A stretch of DNA of 64,000 bases, taken from NCBI GenBank assembly GCA_009760855.2, contig WPIO01000065.1:1278501-1342500 (forward strand), written 5' to 3'. Positions 9,166 to 19,234 of the stretch are shown here, piece by piece (within the stretch, counting starts at the first letter, position 1; each line of letters starts with the position of its first letter). The notes under the pieces are model-generated. The model did no database searches. It saw only the letters and a list, made by a program, of their open reading frames with translations, and was not told the origin of the DNA. This DNA is from Cristatella mucedo (Eukaryota > Bryozoa > Phylactolaemata > Cristatellidae). Made by a program: the position numbers and the translations under genes.

Positions 9166-10260
9166 CGGTCGTAGTGTCGGACAGTGGGTGCTGGATTGAT
9201 ACTGCAATTGACCGAGAGGGCAGTAAGATCCGTACCGCTGCATCGATGACTCTCAGATTCAGTTATAGCAGCCCTTGGCAGTAGCCGCACCTTTACGGAA
9301 CAATCGAGCTGTACGGTTGGTCTAAGCTGGCTAGACATCGTGCTGTAAACACGAACCTCTTTAAGCGTCCTTTCCTATGTGCTTTGGTAGTCGCTTCGGC
9401 AATCGCTGGGGTCTGGGCACCGAACACAAAGAGCACAATACTCTCCATAGCGGTTATTTGTGCTGTATTATTCATTTCCAGGAACTGCCCCATTCATCTA
9501 GATTCCTGGAACCCTAAGCCAACTCTCCCATTCTCAGCTCGAGCCGGACTCTTAATTGAGCTAGTATGGCGTCGTTTGTTCGTAGAGCCAGCCCACTTCC
9601 TTCGATGGGCACAATGCCCGCGATCTAAACACACTTCAATATATCATTTAAGATCAGGGTTCAGGAATTTTGGGTGTAGTGCTTAGGGGTTGTGGGTTTT
9701 TGGCGGTTCGGTCATAGTTCTGGACAATCGTTGCCGGATTGATACCGTCAATAATTGACTGAGAGGGCATTGAGATCCGTACCGCTGCTTCGACGACTCT
9801 TGGATTCAGGTCGGGCAGCCCTAGGCAGTACCCGCAACTTTACGAAACAATCGAGCTGTACGGTTGGTCTAAGCTGGCTAGACATCGTGCTGAACGCGAA
9901 CCTCTTTAAGCGTCCTTTCTTGTGTGCTTTGGTAGTCGCTGTGGCAGTCGCTGGGGTCTGGGCACCGAACACAAAGAGCACAATACTCTCCATAGTGGTT
10001 ATTTGTGCTGTATTATTCATTTCCAGGAACTGCCCCATTCATCCAGATTCCTGGAACCGCTAAGCCAACCCTCCCATTCTCAGCTCGAGCCGGACTCTTA
10101 CTTGAGCTAGTATGGCGTCGTTTGTTCGTAGAGCCAGCCCACTTCCTTCGATGGGCACAATGCCCGCGATCTAAACAAACTTCAACATATCATTTAAGAT
10201 TAGGGTTCAGGGTTTTTGGGTGTTGTGCTTAGAGGTAGTGGGTTTTTGGGTTTAAGTGGT
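9166..10260. repeat. ~540-bp tandem duplication
   Basis: Two adjacent units, about 9166-9700 and 9701-10260, align along their full length with scattered substitutions and small indels. Landmarks such as CAATCGAGCTGTACGGTTGG occur at about 9300 and 9848. Both units keep one reading frame open over part of their length (for example GVWAPNTKSTILS, with hydrophobic flanks), but the opposite strand is open there as well, so coding status is undecided. Each unit ends in a G/T-rich tract (9640-9710 and 10190-10260). Confidence 0.85.
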
Positions 10261-10350
10261 AGGCTCTAGTAATTGTATTTTTTTTGCTTTGAGGTTTTGG
10301 ATTTAAGGTTTCGGTTTTATGGTTTAATGTTTAGTGTTAAGGTTTTAGGA
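10190..10350 (+). repeat. G/T-rich, degenerate telomere-like tract
   Basis: Strand-asymmetric run of GATTAGGGTTCAGGG, GGGTTTTTGGGTTTAAG and GGTTTTATGGTTTAAT-like words. It recalls TTAGGG/TTTAGGG arrays but is not periodic. A shorter version closes the first duplication unit (9640-9710). Confidence 0.45.
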
Positions 10351-10433
10351 AAAGATCTAAGCAAGAAAGATATATAAAAACGTGTTCGTTTATTGTTAAT
10401 ATAAGCAGAAGCTAGTGACTAAGTTTTGCAGCC

Positions 10434-10535
10434 TATGAACGTTGTGCCCACGGCAGGAAGTGAGCTGGCTCTATGAACAAACGGCGAAGTACCAGCTGGA
10501 ATTAGCTGCTTAAGAAGTCCGACTGGCTAGGCTGC
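10434..10535 (-). repeat. Inverted partial copy of the ~540-bp unit
   Basis: The reverse complement of 9560-9630 (GAGCCAGCCCACTTCC and GTTTGTTCGTAGAG region) reappears here as AGGAAGTGAGCTGGCTCTAT, diverged by roughly a quarter of positions. Confidence 0.6.
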
Positions 10536-10903
10536 GCCTACCCTCCGTTTGCCAAAGATTAGCCTAAAGCCGAATTGACTCGGTCTGACCGGTTGCTTGG
10601 ACTCCGGCCGCCGATCTTCTTTCTACGCTCAGCACAGCCATGTCTGAGCTTTCGCGTGTCGCCAATGCAGCCTTTCTAGACGTCCGCACGGCATGTATTG
10701 TAAGGCAAAGGCAAATCGCACACGGCCTCCAACTAGAGCCTATTGGCTACAGTTTATTCGGCGAGCCTGTTAGTAGTGTGTTAGACGCCATCTCCGATCG
10801 TGTGTGTCTGCTTTTCGCCACTCTCTCCTCCCTGTCTCTGCCTGTCAGTCTGTTCTGTCCACCTCTGTCTCTCTCTGTATCTGGCTCTCTGTATTGGTCT
10901 GTC

Positions 10904-10950
<47 letters not shown>

Positions 10951-11169
10951 GTGTCTCTGAATTAAATATACGTTTAGTGGCTGGACTGTTTTATCTACAT
11001 CCGCCTTACACCATACGTCCTGGGTCGGATAAACTCGTGGGATCGGCTAACTACAGTGTAAACGTGTACGGTAGACAGCGGTCTTCCCAGCAATGCTCAA
11101 TGCCGGTGCCTGGCAGCCAGCGAGTGGAAGCGGATTGGCAGCTAGCAACTCGGGCTTTCCACTCGTCTA
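10536..11169. other. Unrecognised DNA with a CT/TG-rich stretch
   Basis: No gene recognised. A low-complexity pyrimidine-rich stretch with (TCTG)n and (TC)n occupies 10800-10960. ORFs across it (Leu/Ser/Cys-rich) are artefacts of the repeat. Confidence 0.5.
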
Positions 11170-11365
11170 AACCTATTACCGGCGGCAAAGGCAGAATTTG
11201 TATCTGGAGGGGAAAGCCAGGATAATTTCTAGGTAAGGGGCAAGGCTGCAAGATTTTCAAGTAGGCGGGCGCCAGACCGGCAATAATGAAAAGCTTCCAG
11301 CGTAGAATAATAATATTTATTCGACACGAACTCGCCGGTTGCTCGTTGAGTGGATTTAAAGCATA
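11170..11365 (-). repeat. Dispersed repeat X, copy 1
   Basis: The minus strand aligns with 18490-18670 on the plus strand: CCACTC..CGAG, CCGGCGAGTTC, TGCCCCT and the intervening spacing match. In one frame both copies encode PL(N/D)E.PASSCR followed by a hydrophobic stretch. Identity is modest. The element class is unknown. Confidence 0.5.
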
Positions 11366-12281
11366 ATTTCTTCGTCGGTGACGGCAGCGGCGGCGGGGCG
11401 TATAAATAAGGGGCAGCCCAGCTAGCTGCCCCTCTGTATCCACGCTGCTCTACTCATGCCGATTGTCTCACGTCCGATCTAGCTGTCACCGCAGTTCTTC
11501 ATCTATCAGCGCGATCGTTCTTCTCATCTTACGCCACGGTTCTTTTCGAGCTCAGCCAGTGGTTCTCCATTTGACACCATGCGGCGACTCTCTCGTCTGC
11601 TATCTCATGCTGCCTCTATTTAAGAGGATCTGCCTCCTGCCTCCATTACTAATCGCTCTCGGGCCACTGGCCACTCGGTCTCATGGACTATGCACAACCT
11701 TAAGGACGGGGCTTGTCCACTCCTATACCTTTGGTAACTAGTCGCGCTCGGCCGAGCCGGACGCGGAGACAACTGAACGCAGCCTACGAAGTCCCTTTAG
11801 CTCTGAACTGCCAACTGCTATTCTCGTTTGTCATCCAACCAATCGCCAGTCCGTGCGCTGGCTACCTGTGAGCGCCCCTGTTACACTTCTGTCTCGCGTC
11901 ATCCCTGCCGCGGTCCAGCCTCAGTCCTTCTTCGCTCCTTCTTTGGTCCTGATTCTTGTACGAAGTTGTATTTGTAGTAGTAGAAGTGCACTGGGGCAGC
12001 TCTCAGGCTAGCCGCGATACTAGCCCTTACCTTAGTGTGTCTGACTAGGGCACTTAGAGCAACCCGTAGTGGTAGCGGGCGGACTAGCCAAGTAGAATTG
12101 GATAGGGGACACACATTAGTTAACCGGGAGTGGAGCGAGGTGTCAGTTTGACAGCAAGATCCGCTCAGGTTAGAATGGAGCTTTGGTCAGACAAAGAGAA
12201 GTCAGAGACAAGAGGTCAGGACGTGGACCGACTACTATACTCCATTAGACAAAGAGCGAAATGACGGCAAGCTGGAGCAGG
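11366..12281. other. Unrecognised DNA
   Basis: No gene or repeat recognised between dispersed repeat X and the LINE fragment at 12282. Confidence 0.5.
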
Positions 12282-12450
12282 AGCCATCTCTCAGATCTAC
12301 TCCCACACAGGCCAAGCATCGTACCACCCGCTTTTTGGAATCCAACAGTCTAGAAATACCTCGTACAAACCTTAAATCCTTTGGAGACCGTGCATTTAGT
12401 TCGTATGCTCCCAAAGCCTGGAACTCCCTCCCGACCGGTGTCAGAACATC
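12282..12450 (+). mobile_element. LINE-A copy, part 1 (interrupted by LTR retrotransposon)
   Basis: Encodes the C-terminal LINE block (SNSLEIPRTNLKSFGDRAF, then KAWNSLPTGVRTSP) and stops at the LTR element. The copy continues after the insertion at 16762. Confidence 0.85.
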
Positions 12451-12455
12451 CCCTG
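12451..12455. repeat. Target-site duplication CCCTG (left)
   Basis: CCCTG directly abuts the LTR start TGTGC at 12456 and recurs at 16757-16761 after the other LTR. In undisturbed LINE copies this site reads ACATCCCCTGACTTGACC, so the duplication is of LINE sequence. Confidence 0.9.
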
Positions 12456-12745
12456 TGTGCTTCGATGTGCCTTGCACGAAGAACGCCCGCACAGAACCAA
12501 CACCAACAGTTTATTCTACTACAGAGCAGAGGGAGCACGACTTCACTCGCCCCTCTCTCCCCACTGAATCCTCCTCCTCGCCCACGGCTGTTTTGGCCGA
12601 CCCCGATGGTGAGTCCACCATCTGACTGTGGTTACCGGCCTGTCCAAACCACACCACAGGCGGACCACAGCTATGCACCACCGGTGATGCTCCTGACAGC
12701 TGTTTAAGGAAGGAGCGGTACCGGCCTGCATATAATCAGACCACA
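12456..12745 (-). repeat. 3' LTR (290 bp)
   Basis: Pairs with 16467-16756 with three substitutions. On the minus strand it carries AATAAA (12510-12515) as polyadenylation signal and a TATA-like TTATAT close to the LTR start (about 12730-12735). Confidence 0.95.
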
Positions 12746-12754
12746 CGCTCCCTT
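12746..12754 (-). promoter_or_regulatory. Polypurine tract of the LTR element
   Basis: AAGGGAGCG on the minus strand directly precedes the 3' LTR. It is short but purine-rich and in the expected place for plus-strand DNA priming. Confidence 0.55.
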
Positions 12755-12820
12755 GACCTTAAGGTCACAAGTTTCCAGCTGCAATGCGAGTAGAGCACTG
12801 TACGTCCCGTGACGTACAGA

Positions 12821-14750
12821 TCAGTCCATGACGTAGTCGGAGAACCAACGTGGGTGCTGCAGTTCCGACCGCACGCGAAGCTGGTGGCCGCCCCTTTCCT
12901 CTGTCCCAGCATGCTCATCATCTCCGCCTCTTATCTGGGAGGGTGCTGGCAGCTGAGCCGGTAATACTGGCTCAGCGTCCGGAACTAACCTGACGTCCGA
13001 CACATGTCTTCGAATTCCGTTCACCTCGACACCAAGGCCGTGAGTCCCTGAGGTCACAATCCCTTCCGGCCATTCTGATGTACACCGCGCATCGGCTGGT
13101 TTATTTACATATGATTGGGTGTTGCAATGCTGTATCTTCTTTGGCTGGAGCGGGCACCGCCATTCATATGTAAATAACCGCCTGTGAGGCACGGTTTCGC
13201 CCTTTATCCCCTCAGTCGGCGCCGAATTGTACCAGTACACCATATCTAGTACTCCTCTACCGGTGCGAGCTGCCATGCCCTTGATAGTCCGATGCATGCG
13301 TTCGACTATGCCGTTGCCTTCCGGTCGGTAAGCACACCGGTAGACGGTCTCAACGCCCCAGCGTTCGCAGAGACGCCGAACTGCCTCAGATCGGAACGAG
13401 GCGCTGTTGTCCATCAGAAGCTGCGTGGGTGGGCCTCTCTCTCGAAAGATTTGCTCCAGCACTCTGGTGATAAGGTGCACCTCTTCGCTAGGAATGGGCC
13501 GCCATAGCGTGAATCTGCTGGGCCCACAATCCACCAGCGTCAGATATTTCTCATTGCGGTAGTGCGTGACATCTATCGCAAGACGAGACCAGGGTTCAGT
13601 GACGTCAAGACTGCCTCGCTGCCACGAAATCGGCGACGGATCCACTGATCTGCAGCGAAGACAGGAACGAACAATTCGTTCTACATCGGTTCTGCGGATG
13701 TTCGCATTAGGGTGACATAGCCTCGCCAGGTATAGCGTCCTGTCGACGCCCAGGTGGTGCAGATTGTGGAATTGCTTCAGGTCGATATTGGGAGTCGCCA
13801 AACTGACCTCGGGAGCCACGGCACCGGTACAGCAAGTCGTGAACTTCAACCACCTTTGCGGTACTCGCGTTAGCTGGTCCGCTTTGTTCTCCGGCGACCT
13901 TACTAGGCTGACAGTCGTCTCCAGATTGCACTCCGTTATAATATCTCGGAGTAGGCCCAATCGTCGTCGAATTATCGCCTCTCCCATGCCGCGCGTCCTC
14001 ACGGGTTTATCCCTATCGATCAATGACTTCAGCCAACCAAACACCGAAGTTGAATCAGTCACGATTTGGACTTTCTGAAGTCCCCACGCAATAGCGATGT
14101 TAAGGCCTTTGATGACGGCTTCTAGCTCGGCGGTGTTTATATGCGAAGTATCGTCCGGCTTTCGAAGCCAAGAGGCATCCTCAACCACTTCACCGTCAAT
14201 TTCAAGGCACGTTCCAATAGCGATGCTGCTCGCATCGCACCACAATTTTCCGCTGACGACATTGGACACCTGCCACGCGCCAGTCACCGGATCAGAAGCT
14301 AGCACCCTGCGATGGACGTCGCGAGCAATTTCCAGAACCTCACTCGGCACTTTGCTGTCCCAGTCCTGCTCGCTGGCTATACGTTTGAGGTAACTGCAAG
14401 CAGGTCGCAGCCAGCCGGCTACCGGAAAATGCCCGACGAGTTGCCCACACCAAGAAAATAATTCTCGCCACGTCAGCACTGACTGTACAGAGCCTATGGC
14501 ATTATCTCGGCGCCATACGAGCTCGTTGCGTTTACTGTCAATGCGGAGGCCTAGGACACGACCACCCTCTAACTTTTCAGGTGGTTTTGCTTCAAGTCCG
14601 TACTCGCGGAGAAGCTCAATCACACGGTCGTTTGAGACGATATCATTGTTCGCCAAAATGTCGTCAACATACGAATCCGTGCCGGATCTGACCCGCTCAT
14701 CCATAGACAACACTTTATTAAGATAACAGTCATTATTTTTGGTGCAACGT
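12821..14750 (-). CDS. pol: pol, 3' part: RT thumb, RNase H and integrase
   Basis: An open frame of about 630 codons. Numbering from the 14713 start, residues 15-18 are the RT active-site YVDD. RNase H spans about 155-285 with the full acidic set D160, E196, D220, D279. The integrase zinc finger has His at about 316/320 and C351/C354; its core has D381, D435 and E471, exactly 35 residues between the last two (DD35E). The C-terminal ~120 residues are basic, with no chromodomain recognised. The stop lies 75 bases before the 3' LTR. The frame equals that of the protease, so the RT-core frame between them (14750-15230) is out of register. Confidence 0.9.
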
Positions 14751-15230
14751 TAAGGCCGAAACCCAGGCGAGTCAGGCAGTATCGGCGGCCATGAAATTTA
14801 ACCACCTGGTACTTCCACAATGATGGGTCTACGTGAATTTGCAAATAGGCCTTACGCAGGTCCACGACGCTTACGTTTCGTCCCATTCGCCGCCATGCAC
14901 GAAGTTTATTACTGCACACGTCCCCTTCAGCCGTGTGGCTCGACACGAACTGGTTGAGCTCGCAATAGTCGAGGACGGGCCTCACTTTCCCTTTGCTGCT
15001 TTGGACCACCGCCATCAAGGGAATCAGCCCACCGCACTCCCCGTGAAAAGGTTGAAGCCAACCACACTTTATCCAGTCCTCCACTTCCCGTTCATATTCT
15101 ACTTCTACCTCAGCCGGGATGCGATATGAGGACACGCGGTTCTGCAGCATGGGGGCCTGTACGCCTTCTTTCCAGTTCCAGCGCACGTGCCACGCGCCAT
15201 CGTGGAATATGGCAGTAAAATCTTTGTCGG
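14620..15230 (-). CDS. pol: pol, middle part: reverse transcriptase fingers/palm (shifted frame)
   Basis: Encodes the classic Gypsy RT start: EYEREVEDWI, GWLQPF, the IPLMAVVQ strand, KVRPVLDYCELN, VVDLRKAYLQI (first catalytic Asp), GRRYCLTRLGFGLNVAP. The frame differs by one base from both protease and RNase H. Sense enters this frame at about 15230 and leaves it at about 14730, just before YVDD. The two indels are of opposite sign, so the downstream frame is restored. They may be mutations or assembly errors; nothing suggests programmed shifting here. Confidence 0.85.
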
Positions 15231-15741
15231 ACTGTAAGCTCGCTCAAATTTCCGACCTTTGCAATGAGCGAAACGTCGGTGGCCGGGGGAGAGTGAGGGC
15301 AGGTTACACTGTTTCTTTCGCCGCGGATGCATCGGGTCGTTGGAGCCTCATTACCGAAGTCAACTTGGCCTTCACCGTCGTGCCCTACGCGGACGCCGCC
15401 TAGCGCTCTTATGACATCCATCCCAAGGATGACGTCCCAGCCAGCAATTATATCGGTCACCAAACAATTAACCTCCAGCGGTACTCCTCTAATTAACAAA
15501 CTGACCTTACACGTAGAGGTACAGAGAGCGCGGTCACCGTTCATCATCAAGATACCCTCCCTCGCAGGCTGCAGATCACGAGAGGAGGCCAGCACTGATG
15601 CAAGCACTGTGCGGGAGCAGCCGGTGTCGACAAGTGCAGTAGCGAACTGGCCATTTAACATCACGCCGATGGAGGGCAGTCGCGCCGAAGTCAAGGGGAA
15701 CACGCTGGCGCAGGTGTTGGCGGTTCCCCTTATTCGTTTTT
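15110..15741 (-). CDS. pol: pol, 5' part: aspartic protease
   Basis: Reached from gag by a -1 shift at 15736-15742. The first GTG of the bare ORF is 15703, but translation should enter from gag, so no own start is needed. The active site is ALVDTGCSRTV, followed by a flap region and the conserved VILGMDVI strand near residue 95. Typical single-domain retropepsin that cuts Gag-Pol in the particle. The frame ends at 15110, but homology to the RT leaves it earlier, at about 15230. Confidence 0.85.
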
Positions 15742-15742
15742 T
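15682..15742 (-). promoter_or_regulatory. -1 ribosomal frameshift signal: slippery A AAA AAC plus pseudoknot
   Basis: The heptamer A AAA AAC (15736-15742) is in the correct phase of the gag frame, two codons before the gag stop (TAA 15730-15732). Four bases downstream starts a perfect 9-bp stem, AAGGGGAAC (15723-15731) with GTTCCCCTT (15693-15701). Its loop contains GCGCC (15707-15711), complementary to GGCGC (15682-15686) downstream, which forms a second stem as in H-type pseudoknots. After slippage the new frame is open straight into the protease. Confidence 0.85.
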
Positions 15743-16452
15743 TGGTCGCCGAATTTTTTACCACACGCAGCAACTAGATGATTCGGATCGCAGCAGATCC
15801 AGCAAAGTCGCGTGCGCGGCCCGCTGCGAAAAGGCCGGTCGGTGTACCGCCTTTGCGAGTCCGTCTTAGACTGCACCACGACGCCACGGGTCTGAGCGCG
15901 TCGATCCTCGAAACGGCCGGCGAGACATGCCGCACTTGACGAGACAAAGTTCCTCGACATTTCAACCAGCACCGGCAAATCAGCTTTGGTAAGCGAGCAC
16001 GCTGCTCGAAGTTGCCGCTTTACGTCATCGGGTAGGCCCGACACAAATGCACACTTCAGCAAAGACTCCGGGGGATACGCAGGTGCCCCCGCTTGAGCAG
16101 CAAAGACAATAGACGCCAAGCGAACAAGGTCGGCCAAGTAGACGTCTGGCGACTCACCCTCGCGAAGTTTTCTGCTCGATAACTCGTACGCGCGGAAGCA
16201 ATCGGGCGAAAACGCGGCGCTGAGTTCGCGTTTCACCTTCGTATAGTCACATTTATCACTGTCCACCAGCCCTTCATAGACGGCAAAAGCTCCGCCGGTT
16301 AAATACAAGGGCATGAGTGCGGCAAGATCGTCATCTTTAATCTTGTTCGTCTTGGCCACGGAGTCCAGTCGACGTACCCACGCGACGAAGTCCGTTTTGC
16401 CGTCATAAGGTTCGATTTTGCCTAGCATTACCATTGATGCCATCGACTCCAT
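15730..16452 (-). CDS. gag: gag of the LTR retrotransposon
   Basis: About 240 residues from the ATG at 16450-16452, only 14 bases inside the 5' LTR boundary. The frame is open a further 17 codons upstream into the LTR, to a GTG at 16503. The N-terminal two thirds read as a Gypsy capsid domain (KTDFVAWVRRLD, LSAAFSPD, LREGESPDVYLADLVRLA, FVSGLPDDVKRQLRAA). A single zinc knuckle lies close to the C-terminus: C-x2-C-x4-H-x4-C in CWICCDPNHLVAAC. Gag assembles the cytoplasmic particle and packages the RNA. The stop codon follows the slippery heptamer, as expected for regulated Gag:Gag-Pol ratio. No lesion seen. Confidence 0.9.
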   Translation of the reverse strand: MESMASMVMLGKIEPYDGKTDFVAWVRRLDSVAKTNKIKDDDLAALMPLYLTGGAFAVYEGLVDSDKCDYTKVKRELSAAFSPDCFRAYELSSRKLREGESPDVYLADLVRLASIVFAAQAGAPAYPPESLLKCAFVSGLPDDVKRQLRAACSLTKADLPVLVEMSRNFVSSSAACLAGRFEDRRAQTRGVVVQSKTDSQRRYTDRPFRSGPRTRLCWICCDPNHLVAACGKKFGDQKNE

Positions 16453-16466
16453 CCCAAGAAATAGCT

Positions 16467-16756
16467 TGTGCTTCGATGTGCCTTGCACGAAGAACGCCCG
16501 CACAGAACCAACACCAACAGTTTATTCTACTACAGAGCAGAGGGAGCACGACTTCACTAGCCCCTCTCTCCCCACTGAATCCCCCTCCTCGCCCACGGCT
16601 GTTTTGGCTGACCCCGATGGTGAGTCCACCATCTGACTGTGGTTACCGGCCTGTCCAAACCACACCACAGGCGGACCACAGCTATGCACCACCGGTGATG
16701 CTCCTGACAGCTGTTTAAGGAAGGAGCGGTACCGGCCTGCATATAATCAGACCACA
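16467..16756 (-). repeat. 5' LTR (290 bp)
   Basis: TG...CA ends, AATAAA on the minus strand at 16521-16526 and TTATAT at 16741-16746. The TATA-like box lies only 10 bases from the LTR's outer end, so U3 would be very short (about 40-45 bases) and R/U5 long. Confidence 0.95.
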
Positions 16757-17052
16757 CCCTGGCTTGACCACATTTAAAAGAACTTAAAAACACCTATTTA
16801 GGATAGCATTTAGTGGGTCCCTGTGATTCGTCCTTGATGTGCTTATGCGTGCTGACACTGTGCATGCTGCCACTAACCACATGTGTATGCTGACTCTGTG
16901 CATGTCACCCCTAACCATGTTATTCATTTGTTTATCAAGCATGATATTACTCACCATTCAATTGCGTTTCCCTTTGCAGCAAATGTAAAGCGCCTAGAAA
17001 GAGATCGAGTTCTCTGAAGGTGCTTTATCAAATGCATTATTATTATTATCTA
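16757..17052 (+). mobile_element. LINE-A copy, part 2, with target duplication and (ATT)n tail
   Basis: Begins with the duplicated CCCTG (16757-16761) and continues the LINE exactly where part 1 stopped (GGCTTGACCACATTT). It has a full 3' UTR, stem-loop (16985-17035) and ATT tail. Confidence 0.9.
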
Positions 17053-17138
17053 ATAAATTACAGGCGGAAGGGAATAGGTCAAGGACGGAACCAAGAGCTG
17101 GGTCCGACAAAGTAGCGGCTACGCTCAAGGTCAAGAGA

Positions 17139-17345
<207 letters not shown>

Positions 17346-18489
17346 GCACGAGAGTCGAGCCTACGGCGACGAACAGCTAAGTGCAGCTTAGACTTCGCGG
17401 TTGTGTTCTATCGGCTACTCAGCTAGCTGCTCATATCTTGAGGTGCTGCAGCGGTCCGCCTTCGGGGTCGGGACCATCGCTAGTGACGCAGGCGTGTGGT
17501 AGCTTATTGCAGTCGGGCTTCGGGAGCTCTCACACAGTTAACTCCGTCGGTCCGGTTCTCGCCGAGTAGAGCGCTTTCGCCGGGGCGTAACCGCTACTAA
17601 TAGGCCCACAATAAACTGTTGCTTTCGGCACCCAGTTGTGGCCGCTTGTGTTTTAACCGCGCTGCAGTGCTGCACTACACCGTCCACCGGCAGAGAGCCG
17701 AGGGACGAGCTTCTGCGCGGTTACAGCAGTAGGAAGTAGCCTTCGTCTTGCTTCCGTCTAGCCAACTACTAGTTCCAGTCTCCTGTGGTTCTCGGAAAAT
17801 TGCTTTTGTCAGTGAGGTAGGAAATGGCCCTCCACGATGCACATCCGGATGAATTCGAGCCTTTCCGTGAGATGGCCTCTACCGCATGACGCGTCATGAT
17901 ATGAGTCCTATATTAAAAACTCTTGGTGTCCCATAAACCGGCACTCTCGTAGAACCCATCGGTCATTTCGCCGGTCCAGTCGTCAGCCATGCCTTTCAGA
18001 GTGATGAAGACAGCGAACCCTTGACTTCGCCTTTGATTGTTCATTTGTTTGGTGTTGCCTCATTCTTGCCGAAGAAGTAAAACCGTGCTCAGCTTCTCCT
18101 TATTGGTTCAACTTTCCATCAGTGGAGGACCGCCTCCGCCAGTCTCGGTGACGTAAGCACCGAAGCAAGACTAAAGCCAGGTGGACAGAAGCAAGCTGGA
18201 CCGGCCTCAGAGGTTCGATCGCAGGCCCTTTTCGAGTGGCTTCCTGGATGAGGCCTCGACAACGGTCGAGGACACTCATCGAGCGGCGGCATCGAGCGAT
18301 CCGACGCTCCGTGTCTGCACCGAGATAACCTGCCATTTCTTTATTTGAGGGGCTTGAAAGGGGGCTAGCAGGGCTTGCAAGTAGCCGAGCCAGAGGAAAG
18401 CAGGGGGCACTTGCTCGTCCCTAGAGTGTGGCAGCGACCTGGGCCCCCCCATATTCCTACGTCCGACCGTCACCAACAACGAAATCAGG
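17346..18489. other. Unrecognised DNA
   Basis: GC-rich mixed sequence with no supported gene. Confidence 0.5.
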
Positions 18490-18690
18490 TCTCAATGCCA
18501 CTCGATGAGCTGCCGGCGAGTTCATGCCGAACAAGCAGTACGGTGTTGCGCTACAATTTTTCCTTAATTGTGCGTCTAGACTCTCGCCTGCATTAAAATA
18601 TTGCGGGTCTTGCCCCTACATAAAATCTTTGCAGGTCTCGTCCTCCTCGATGAAATTCCCGGCTCCGTCACTTCCGGGCTTGTACTGGGT
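18490..18690 (+). repeat. Dispersed repeat X, copy 2
   Basis: Homologous to the reverse complement of 11170-11365. See that entry for the shared words. Confidence 0.5.
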
Positions 18691-18879
18691 GGGCGTGCAC
18701 GTCCAGAGTCCGTTTTCGGACGGCTAACGTCGCAATTTAAAGGGACGTGCCGATTTTAATATTGCTGGATTACATTATTTTTAGAGAGGTAGAAAGAGGC
18801 CAGAGCGGAGGCCAGGCGGCTCACTTGCATGGGCAGCATTTCTTTTTGGGCGCATTTTGGGCTGATTCGTGCCTTCGGA

Positions 18880-19156
18880 GCAGAGCTCTCTAAATGTCTG
18901 GCTCTCGAAAAAATAACAATTTATTTTTCAGATGGACCAGACAGACTTTTCTGAGCGGCGCTGCTTCGGGCAGCTCCTCTAGAAGAAAGCCAGCGCAGTT
19001 TCTAGATGGAGTCACGTAAGCGTGCCGGGTAGGCAGGCTTAAGGACGCAGCTGCAGGCTCTACCAATGCTTGGCTTAGGCAGCGTTGGGCGCCGACAACT
19101 TTTTGGACGGTGTCTAAAAGAAAGGCTTCTATTCGGTTCCAGACATTTAGACGTCT
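18880..19156. repeat. Candidate foldback/MITE with 12-bp perfect inverted ends
   Basis: CTAAATGTCTGG (18890-18901) and its exact complement CCAGACATTTAG (19139-19150) enclose 237 bp. Outside the perfect core, a GAG/CTC match extends the arms to 16 of 19 positions. No clear target duplication was found. Confidence 0.4.
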
Positions 19157-19234
19157 CAAAAATTGGGTCTACGAGTTTTTTTAAGAGGGCCTGAAAAGCC
19201 CGTCTTGTCAACGACTTTTTTGGTGCGAAGAGCG

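Larger units (their letters stand above)
12456..16756 (-). mobile_element. Ty3/Gypsy-type LTR retrotransposon, 4301 bp, nested in LINE-A
   Basis: Complete structure on the minus strand: 5' LTR (16467-16756), gag, protease, reverse transcriptase, RNase H, integrase, short polypurine tract, 3' LTR (12456-12745), and 5-bp target duplications. The gene order PR-RT-RH-IN places it in Ty3/Gypsy (Metaviridae). The LTRs begin TG and end CA and differ at 3 of 290 positions, so insertion was recent. gag and pol are joined by a -1 frameshift signal. Two opposite frame changes bracket the RT core, which would block a full Pol product unless they are sequence errors. No classical tRNA primer site is evident next to the 5' LTR. 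Confidence 0.95.

Noticed and set aside
14620-15230. Programmed frameshifting within pol
   Set aside because: No slippery heptamer was recognised at either shift point, and the two shifts are opposite in sign; mutation or sequence error is simpler.
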